Source: Variovorax paradoxus
GTDB lineage: Bacteria; Pseudomonadota; Gammaproteobacteria; Burkholderiales; Burkholderiaceae_C
Direction: 5' to 3'
NCBI GenBank assembly: GCA_016806145.1
Contig: CP063167.1
Location: 2,166,501-2,230,500 of the forward strand
DNA: 64,000 bases
Made by a program: the position numbers and the translations under genes. Below, piece after piece: positions 58,512 through 64,000 of the stretch; positions within the stretch are counted from its first letter, which is position 1, and each line of letters begins with the position of its first letter. The notes below the pieces were generated by a model. It was not told the DNA's origin. It ran no database searches and saw only the letters and a list, made by a program, of their open reading frames with translations.

Positions 58512-59279
58512 TCAGCCCTCGGCCGCGGGCTTCTCCAGCAGCCGGTTGAGCCGCTCCAGGTGCGCGCGCATTTCCTTCACCGCGCCCTCCGCATCGCGCG
58601 CGCGCATCAGCCGCAGCACGTTGCGGCGCACGCCGATCACGTCGCTGCGCGGCACCGGGCTGGCCTTCGCGAGCAGCGCGCGCGTGAGCTCCGACAGCGA
58701 CTCCACCAGCATGACCATCACCTGGTTGTGCGTGGCCTGCGCGAGGATTCGGTAGAACTCGGTGATGTAGGCATTGCGCCGCGAGAAGTCGCCGCGCAGG
58801 GTGAGTTCCTCCGCGCGGTCGATGTCCTGCTCGATGGCCTGGAAGTCCTCCTCGGTCGCGCGCTCGCAGGCGAGGCGGATCGCCTGCTCGGTCAGGATGA
58901 TGCGCATCTCGGTCACGCTGTGCGAGGGGATCTGGCCGAGCATCACCATGTCGCCGACCGCCTGGGTCACGGTGCTCGAGTCGCGCTTGCGAATGAACGC
59001 GCCGCCGCCCATGCCCTGCTGGCACTGCACGATGCCCGCGTTCTCCAGGCTGCGCATGGCCTCGCGCACGGCCGTGCGGCTCACGCCGAGCTGCTCGGCG
59101 AACTCGCGCTCGGGCGGCAGGCGGTCGCCGGGCTTGAGCGTGCCCAGCGCCACCTCGCGGCGGACCTGGTCGCACACCGCCTCGAAGGCGCGTTTGGCCT
59201 TGATCGGCTGAAAGCTCGGTCCGGCACGGCCAGCCATGCCGGCTTCGGCGTTCTCGATGTCGGTCTGTTCGGCAGTCAT
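58512..59279 (-). CDS. GntR/FadR-type (FCD domain) transcriptional regulator
   Basis: 255 residues. Winged helix: KRAFEAVCDQVRREVALGTL, LPPEREFAEQLGVSRTAVRE, AMRSLENAG. The FCD domain follows (TEMRIILTEQAIRLACERAT, ITEFYRILAQATHN, GVRRNVLRLMRARD). It is divergent from a Bug-led operon. Three copies of AAGGT-N3-ACCTT lie between them (59311, 59390, 59454) and are its probable binding sites. Its recognition helix (SRTAVREAMRSL) differs from those of the other GntR proteins, which fits the different operator arm sequence. Confidence 0.93.
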   Translation of the reverse strand: MTAEQTDIENAEAGMAGRAGPSFQPIKAKRAFEAVCDQVRREVALGTLKPGDRLPPEREFAEQLGVSRTAVREAMRSLENAGIVQCQQGMGGGAFIRKRDSSTVTQAVGDMVMLGQIPSHSVTEMRIILTEQAIRLACERATEEDFQAIEQDIDRAEELTLRGDFSRRNAYITEFYRILAQATHNQVMVMLVESLSELTRALLAKASPVPRSDVIGVRRNVLRLMRARDAEGAVKEMRAHLERLNRLLEKPAAEG

Positions 59280-59310
59280 GCGGCGCCTCCTCTTTTTTGC
59301 AGTTCGGACA

Positions 59311-59323
59311 AAGGTTATACCTT
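59311..59323. promoter_or_regulatory. GntR operator copy 1, AAGGT-TAT-ACCTT
   Basis: Perfect five-base arms, 32 bases upstream of the GntR start, so it probably gives autoregulation. Confidence 0.75.
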
Positions 59324-59389
59324 ATGTCCTTGTCTCGATAGAGGGGTGTCTCTGCAGGGATTCTCAGCCCGTGCCATCCCAATTCCTAA

Positions 59390-59402
59390 AAGGTCTGACC
59401 TT
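59390..59402. promoter_or_regulatory. GntR operator copy 2, AAGGT-CTG-ACCTT
   Basis: Perfect five-base arms, about midway between the two divergent genes. Spacing to copy 1 is 79 bases and to copy 3 is 64. Confidence 0.75.
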
Positions 59403-59453
59403 AGCACCTAACGCCAAAACGCTTCTGCCGGTATCGGGGTTTGCCTCATGTAT

Positions 59454-59466
59454 AAGGTATGACCTT
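59454..59466. promoter_or_regulatory. GntR operator copy 3, AAGGT-ATG-ACCTT
   Basis: Perfect five-base arms, 36 bases upstream of the Bug ATG at 59503, between TTGCCT (59441) and the likely -10 region, a repression position. Confidence 0.77.
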
Positions 59467-59502
59467 ATTAGCTATCGTACCTTCCATGATGAAGGAGACA
59501 CG

Positions 59503-60468
59503 ATGAGTACCGCTGGACGTCACCTGGTGGGATGGGCCCTGTCCCTGGCCGCAGGCATGGCATGCGCCGCCTACCCGGACAAGCCGATCACGCTCGTCGT
59601 GCCCTATGCCCCGGGCGGCATGGGCAGCACCTTCGGCAACCTGGTGAGCGAGGCGCTGAGCCCGGCGCTCGGGCAGCGCGTGGTGGTCGACTACCGGCCC
59701 GGTGCCAACGGCGGGCTCGGCGCGGCCCTGGTCGCCAAGGCGCCGGCCGACGGCTACACGCTGCTGATGGCGGTCAACAGCACGATGGCGATCAACCCGG
59801 CCATCTACCCCAAGCTGCAGTACGACCCGATCAAGGACTTCTCGCCGGTGGCCATGGTCTACACCTCGGCCAACGTGCTGATGGTCAATGCCAAGAGCCC
59901 GTACCGCAGCGTGGCCGACCTGGTGAGCTACGCCAAGGCCAATCCAGGCAAGCTCAACTACGGCTCCTCGGGCAACGGCGCGACGCCGCACCTGTCGGGC
60001 GAGATGTTCCGGCGCATGGCCGGCATCTCGATCAATCACGTGCCCTACAAGGGCATCGGGCCGGCCATCGTCGACCTGATCGGCGGGCAGATCGAGCTGG
60101 TGTTCAGCGACACCTCCGCGATGACGCAGGTGACGGGCGGCAACCTGCGCGCACTGGCGGTTACCGGCCCGAGCCGCCTGGGCATGGCGCCGAACCTTCC
60201 GACGATGCAGGAGCAGGGCTTCCCGGGCTTCTCGATCCGCTCCTGGTACAGCATCGCCGCGCCGGCGGGCACGCCCAAGGCCGTGGTCGAACGGCTCAAC
60301 GCCGAGATCGCCAAGGTGGTCCGCTCGCCCGAGATGCGCCAGCGCATGAAGGACATCGGCGTGGACCCGGCCGAGGACACCTCGGTGCACTACCTCGACG
60401 CCACCACCCGTGCCGACCTGGCGATGTGGAAGAAGTTCGTGACCGAGGCGGACATCAAGCTCGACTGA
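59503..60468 (+). CDS. Bug-type (TctC family) periplasmic substrate-binding protein
   Basis: 321 residues. Signal peptide GRHLVGWALSLAAGMACA ends near ACA/AYP. Bug signature YPDKPITLVVPYAPGGMGS, VVDYRPGANG, ADGYTLLMAVNS and NHVPYKGIGPAIVD. GAAGGAG precedes the ATG. Met-Gly-Ser replaces the common Ser/Thr-Asp in the first loop. First gene of the operon controlled by the AAGGT-N3-ACCTT sites. Confidence 0.92.
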   Translation: MSTAGRHLVGWALSLAAGMACAAYPDKPITLVVPYAPGGMGSTFGNLVSEALSPALGQRVVVDYRPGANGGLGAALVAKAPADGYTLLMAVNSTMAINPAIYPKLQYDPIKDFSPVAMVYTSANVLMVNAKSPYRSVADLVSYAKANPGKLNYGSSGNGATPHLSGEMFRRMAGISINHVPYKGIGPAIVDLIGGQIELVFSDTSAMTQVTGGNLRALAVTGPSRLGMAPNLPTMQEQGFPGFSIRSWYSIAAPAGTPKAVVERLNAEIAKVVRSPEMRQRMKDIGVDPAEDTSVHYLDATTRADLAMWKKFVTEADIKLD

Positions 60469-60510
60469 GCCGCCGCCACGTTCCCTCCGAGACCTGAAAG
60501 GAAAAGCCAA

Positions 60511-61395
60511 GTGAAGATTGCCGTGTTCGATGACGACCGCGTGGGCCTCGTCGAGGAAGACCTGATCTACGACGTGACCGCGGCCGTGCCCGATGCCGGG
60601 CCCGAGTTCCCGCGCGTCTACATGTCGCGGCTGATCGCGCAATGGGACCGGCGCAAGGCCGACATCGAGAAGGCACGCCGCGAGGCGCGGGCGCGCCCCC
60701 TGTCCGAGGTGACGCTGCGCGCGCCCAATCCCTTCCCGCTGCACGTGGTGGCCGCGCCGGTCAACTACCGCAAGCACATCGGCGAGATCGGCGCGCGCTC
60801 GGTCAGCGGCGGCGCCTCGGCGGTCGAGCGCGGCTTCTTCCTGAAGGCCTCCTCGTCGGTGATCGGCGCGGGCGAGGCGATCCGCCTGCCGCGCGGCTCG
60901 ACGCGCCGCTTCGATCACGAATCCGAACTCGCCGTGGTGATCGGCAGGCAGGCGCGCAACGTGCCGCGCGAGCAGGCCCTCTCGCACGTGTTCGGCTATT
61001 GCTGCCTGATCGACGTGACCCTGCGCATCGAGCCCGGCCGGTTCGAGGAGGAGCGCGTCGCGCGCAAGTCCTTCGACACCTTCACGCCCGTGGGCCCGTA
61101 CATCGTGACGGCCGACGAGGTCGGCGATCCGGGCGACCTCGCGAACCGCCTGTGGGTCAACGACGAGCTGCGCCAGGACTCGCGCACCAGCGCGCTGATC
61201 CTCGACGTGCCCGGGCTCATCGAGTGGGCCTCCTCGGTCATGACCCTGCAGCCCGGCGACATCATCGCCACCGGCACGCCCGAGGGCGTGGGCCAGTTCT
61301 CGCCCGGCGACCGTGTGCGCATGGAGATCGAGCGCGTGGGCGCGATGACCTTGCCGGTCGTCGAGGACGAGGACTTCGCGCCGCGGCGCTTCTGA
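60511..61395 (+). CDS. FAH-family hydrolase/isomerase (fumarylpyruvate or acylpyruvate hydrolase-like)
   Basis: 294 residues from GTG 60511, with GAAAGGAAAAG upstream. C-terminal FAH domain: HVVAAPVNYRKHIGEIG, then metal-binding residues in HESELAVVIG, FGYCCLIDVTLR, and IIATGTPEGVGQFSPGDRV. The family hydrolyses C-C bonds of acylpyruvates or isomerises related diketo acids. With the gentisate-dioxygenase-like cupin at 62413, a fumarylpyruvate-type hydrolase role is attractive. Its N-terminal 60 residues resemble the family's lid region. Confidence 0.9.
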   Translation: MKIAVFDDDRVGLVEEDLIYDVTAAVPDAGPEFPRVYMSRLIAQWDRRKADIEKARREARARPLSEVTLRAPNPFPLHVVAAPVNYRKHIGEIGARSVSGGASAVERGFFLKASSSVIGAGEAIRLPRGSTRRFDHESELAVVIGRQARNVPREQALSHVFGYCCLIDVTLRIEPGRFEEERVARKSFDTFTPVGPYIVTADEVGDPGDLANRLWVNDELRQDSRTSALILDVPGLIEWASSVMTLQPGDIIATGTPEGVGQFSPGDRVRMEIERVGAMTLPVVEDEDFAPRRF

Positions 61396-61403
61396 AGACA
61401 GGG

Positions 61404-62387
61404 ATGGCGATGCGAACCCTGCGTCTTCTGGCCTGCGCGCTCGCGCTGCACGGCGGCGGCGCCACCGCCGTGCACGCGCAGCAGGACTATCCGTCCCGGC
61501 CGGTGCGCATCATCGTGCCGTTCCCGGCCGGCGGCGGCGTCGACGTGCTGATCCGGTCGGTCGCGGCCGAACTGTCGAAGCGCTGGGGCCAGGCCGTGGT
61601 CATCGACAACCGCGGCGGCGCCGGCTCGCTGATCGGCGCGGAGGCGGTGGCGCGTTCGGCGCCCGACGGCTACACGCTGATGGCGACCATCAACCAGACG
61701 CTGACCTCGAACCGTTTCCTCTACAAGTCGCTGCCCTACGACCCCGACAAGAGCTTCGCGCCGGTCGCACTGATGACCACCAGCGACCAGTTCCTGATCG
61801 CCAACCCCTCGGTGCCGGCGAAGGACCTGCGCGAACTCGTCGCGGCGGTGCGCGCCCAACCCGGCACGCTGGCCTACGGCTCGTTCGGCAACGGCAGCCA
61901 GCCGCACCTGGTCTACGAACTGCTCAAGGTCAAGGCCTCGCTGGACATCACCCATGTGCCCTACAAGGGCGTGGCGCCGGTCATGACCGGGCTCGTCGGT
62001 GGCGAGATCCAGCTGGCCACGGGCAGCGCGAGCGTCGCGGGCGAACTGCTCAAGGCCGGAAAGATCAAGCCGCTGGCGGTGGCCGGCGCCAGGCGTTCCA
62101 CGCTCTTCCCCGATGTGCCGACCACGGCCGAGCAGGGCTATCCGCAGCTGCGCGCCGCCGTCTGGTACGCGCTGGTCGCGCCGGCCGGCACGCCCGAGGC
62201 GGTGATCGAGCGCATCGCCGCCGACGTCAAGGCGATCCTCGGCGAGCCGGAGTTCGCACGCAAGAACGCCACCGCGCGCGGCCTCGAGGTCAACGCCGGC
62301 GGGCCGGCCGAACTGCGCCAGGCCATCCGCGACGACGTGGCCGTCACGCGCGAGATGGTGCAGGCCGCGGGCGTGAAGCCCGAGTGA
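61404..62387 (+). CDS. Bug-type (TctC family) periplasmic substrate-binding protein
   Basis: 327 residues. Signal peptide LRLLACALALHGGGATA ends near VHA/QQD. Mature signature YPSRPVRIIVPFPAGGGVD, VIDNRGGAGS, PDGYTLMATINQ and THVPYKGVAPVMTG. ATG 61404 is preferred (GAAG six bases upstream), although ATG 61410 in the same frame is possible. It is the second receptor of this operon, nine bases after the FAH gene. Confidence 0.91.
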   Translation: MAMRTLRLLACALALHGGGATAVHAQQDYPSRPVRIIVPFPAGGGVDVLIRSVAAELSKRWGQAVVIDNRGGAGSLIGAEAVARSAPDGYTLMATINQTLTSNRFLYKSLPYDPDKSFAPVALMTTSDQFLIANPSVPAKDLRELVAAVRAQPGTLAYGSFGNGSQPHLVYELLKVKASLDITHVPYKGVAPVMTGLVGGEIQLATGSASVAGELLKAGKIKPLAVAGARRSTLFPDVPTTAEQGYPQLRAAVWYALVAPAGTPEAVIERIAADVKAILGEPEFARKNATARGLEVNAGGPAELRQAIRDDVAVTREMVQAAGVKPE

Positions 62388-62412
62388 AGAAGACAACGCA
62401 AGGCCCACCGCC

Positions 62413-63387
62413 ATGAACACCACCGCCACCGCCCGACCCGATTTCGACAGCGCGAGCGATCTCGCGCAGTTGCACCGCATGCTCGAGGACATCCAGGTGA
62501 AGAACGGCTGGAACAAGCCGACGCCCTCGCTCTATCCGCAGCCCAAGCAGCACTACATGCCCGCGCACTGGCAGTACGCCGACGCGCGCGCCGCGCTGCA
62601 CGCGGCCGGCCGCCTCGTGGGCACCGAATGGGCCGAGCGGCGCAACCTGATCCTGGCCAACCCGATCCCCGGCAACGACTACCCGACCGTGACCACGCTG
62701 GTGGCGGCCTACCAGATGGTCAAGGGCGGCGAGGCCGCGCGCAGCCATCGCCACACGCCCAACGCCATGCGCGTGGTGGTCGAGGCCGCGCCCGGCACCT
62801 TCACCATCGTCGATGGCACCGACGTGCCGATGGAGCCCGGCGACGTGCTGCTCACGCCCAACTGGAGCTTCCACGGGCACGACAACCGCAGCGAGGTCGA
62901 TGCCTACTGGATCGACATCCTCGACGCGCCGCTGGTGCAGCTGCTCGGGCCGATGTTCTTCGAGCACCATCCCGACAAGGTCGAGAAGGCCGAGCGCGTC
63001 GATCCTGCGAGCCCGATGCGCTTCGCGCTGCGCGACTACAAGCCGCGGCTGCTGGACGCGCCCGAGATCGCGCCGGGCGTGCGCACGCTCGAGCTCGGAC
63101 CGCCGACGCTCGACACCTTCGACCGCGTGGCGGTGGCGCTTGCGGCCGGCCGCGAGTGGCAGGTCGCGCAGAGCACCGCGAACCAGATCTTCATCGTGGT
63201 CGAGGGCGAGGGCAGCTCGCGCATCGGCGAGCACGGCTTCGAATGGCGACGCGGCGACGTGATCGCGGCGCCGGCCTGGCTCGCGCAGCGGCACCGCGCC
63301 ACGCGCGACGCGCTCCTGGTGCGCATGTCCGATGCCCCGGTGATGCGCGCCTTCCGCTGGCTGCGCTCGGGGACGCTCCCACCGTGA
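62413..63387 (+). CDS. Gentisate 1,2-dioxygenase-like double cupin
   Basis: 324 residues. First cupin: YQMVKGGEAARSHRHTPNAM and PGDVLLTPNWSFHGHDN, carrying the His residues of an iron site. Second cupin (residues about 225-310) is weaker (QIFIVVEGEGSSRIGEHGFE, WRRGDVIAAPAWLAQRH). This layout matches gentisate and related 1,2-dioxygenases (including 1-hydroxy-2-naphthoate type), which open the aromatic ring between two hydroxyls or next to a carboxylate. Position 26 bases after the Bug gene and in the same operon as the FAH enzyme supports a ring-cleavage route. Substrate preference unknown. Confidence 0.88.
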   Translation: MNTTATARPDFDSASDLAQLHRMLEDIQVKNGWNKPTPSLYPQPKQHYMPAHWQYADARAALHAAGRLVGTEWAERRNLILANPIPGNDYPTVTTLVAAYQMVKGGEAARSHRHTPNAMRVVVEAAPGTFTIVDGTDVPMEPGDVLLTPNWSFHGHDNRSEVDAYWIDILDAPLVQLLGPMFFEHHPDKVEKAERVDPASPMRFALRDYKPRLLDAPEIAPGVRTLELGPPTLDTFDRVAVALAAGREWQVAQSTANQIFIVVEGEGSSRIGEHGFEWRRGDVIAAPAWLAQRHRATRDALLVRMSDAPVMRAFRWLRSGTLPP

Positions 63388-63413
63388 GCGATCGCCATGC
63401 ACCGATGAACTGA

Positions 63414-63438
63414 GGCGGGCCGGCAGGTGCCGGCCGCC
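63414..63438. terminator. GC hairpin after the cupin gene
   Basis: GCCGGCA/TGCCGGC stem with extra GGCGG/CGCC pairing and a GG loop. There is no obvious T-run. It may end or attenuate transcription before the MmgE/PrpD gene. Confidence 0.4.
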
Positions 63439-63524
63439 CACCTTCCATTTCGCTCTCCATGCCAGGCCCCGTGCCGGCAGGAGCCGGTTCGTCCCTTCCA
63501 CCCACGCAGCCTCCGTTCGCCACC

Positions 63525-64000
63525 ATGGACACCACCACCCGCCGACTCGCGACCTTCGCCATCGAGACCCGCCACGAGGACATTCCCGAGGCGGTGCGCC
63601 GCAGTGCCAGGCTGCTGCTGCTGGACACGCTGGGCTGCGCCATCGGCGCGGTCGGCACCGATCCCGGCCTGGCGGTGCGGCGCATGGTGCAGCGCAACGG
63701 CACCGGCGGCCCGGCCAGCGTGCTCGGCACGGGCCAGAAGACCTCGGTCGCCACCGCCGCCTGGGCCAACGGGCGGCTCGGGAACATCCTCGACATCGAC
63801 GAGTGCTACAAGGTCCAGGGCCACCATGCGCAGGCCAGCCTCGGCGCGGCGCTCGCGCTCTCGGAGGAGCAGGGCGGCAACGGCGCCGACCTGCTGGCCG
63901 CCTTCACGCTGGGCTTCGAGGTGGGCGTGCGGCTGGGCAACTTCCTGAGCCCGCGCGTGACCGTCGACGAGCAGGGCCGCACCAGGGGCTGGACCGGCCT
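63525..64000 (+). CDS. MmgE/PrpD-family protein, N-terminal part (continues beyond window)
   Basis: The ATG at 63525 opens a frame running off the right edge with about 158 codons visible. The N-terminus resembles MmgE/PrpD proteins (2-methylcitrate dehydratase, cis-aconitate decarboxylase): TTRRLATFAIETRHEDIPEA, LLLDTLGCAIGAVGTDPG, VATAAWANGRLGNILDIDEC, HHAQASLGAALALSEEQGGN and LLAAFTLGFEVGVRLG. Many family members dehydrate or isomerise polycarboxylic acids. It is 137 bases downstream of the cupin, likely in the same operon. The ribosome site is weak. Confidence 0.88.
   Translation, partial: MDTTTRRLATFAIETRHEDIPEAVRRSARLLLLDTLGCAIGAVGTDPGLAVRRMVQRNGTGGPASVLGTGQKTSVATAAWANGRLGNILDIDECYKVQGHHAQASLGAALALSEEQGGNGADLLAAFTLGFEVGVRLGNFLSPRVTVDEQGRTRGWTG

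Overview
The window looks like chromosomal DNA from a high-G+C betaproteobacterium of the Burkholderiales, most like a Comamonadaceae genus such as Variovorax. This is inferred from gene style: an ImuB/DnaE2-type polymerase, eight Bug-type (tripartite tricarboxylate family) periplasmic receptors, FCD-type GntR regulators and dense overlapping operons with ATGA junctions. No rRNA, tRNA, insertion sequence or CRISPR array was recognised. Almost everything is catabolism of CoA-activated organic acids.

Layout. 1-1.7 kb: 3' half of dnaE2. 1.8-5.6 kb: LysR regulator divergent from an MHS transporter, PuuE-like allantoinase and degenerate racemase. 5.6-15.5 kb (-): a nine-gene operon (Rieske oxygenase, reductase, GntR, Bug, CoA-transferase, thiolase-like, DUF35, KstD-like dehydrogenase, AMACR-like racemase). 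15.7-18.1 kb: nitroreductase and MFS exporter. 18.1-27.5 kb: Bug, two GntR regulators, a 749-residue double acyl-CoA dehydrogenase, then an IpdB/IpdA-like pair with a CoA-transferase and a Bug. 27.5-28.1 kb: low-G+C scar with an antitoxin and a broken toxin. 28.1-36.8 kb: thiolase-like/DUF35 pair divergent from a beta-oxidation operon (ligase, SDR, DUF7064-like, enoyl-CoA hydratase, MaoC hydratase, broken quinone reductase, acyl-CoA dehydrogenase). 36.9-44.1 kb (-): seven-gene operon with a levulinate (Lva)-like 4-hydroxyacyl-CoA kinase module. 44.3-55.7 kb: LacI regulator and two runs of genes (ligase, Bug, thiolase-like, DUF35; aldehyde dehydrogenase, Bug, GMC oxidoreductase, Bug, SDR). 55.8-58.5 kb: three non-catabolic genes (unknown, MYG1-like, ATPase). 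58.5-64 kb: GntR divergent from Bug, FAH-family hydrolase, Bug, gentisate-dioxygenase-like cupin and the start of an MmgE/PrpD gene.

How it may work together. Several enzymes resemble steroid/bile-acid pathway proteins (KstD, AMACR, FadE34-type fused dehydrogenase, Ltp2/DUF35 retro-aldolase, IpdAB), but no steroid ring-cleavage set is present, so the substrate is probably another alicyclic or branched acid. A shared palindrome, TGGT-N3-ACCA, lies on the likely promoters of at least six separate transcription units from 15.5 to 35.7 kb (imperfect copies at 15.6 and 44.2 kb), which ties them into one putative regulon. Two further local regulons have their own operators: AAGGT-N3-ACCTT (three copies, GntR at 58.5 kb) and a GAAACGTTCC-type element (LacI at 44.3 kb). 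The substrate, the regulators' ligands and the reaction order are inference.
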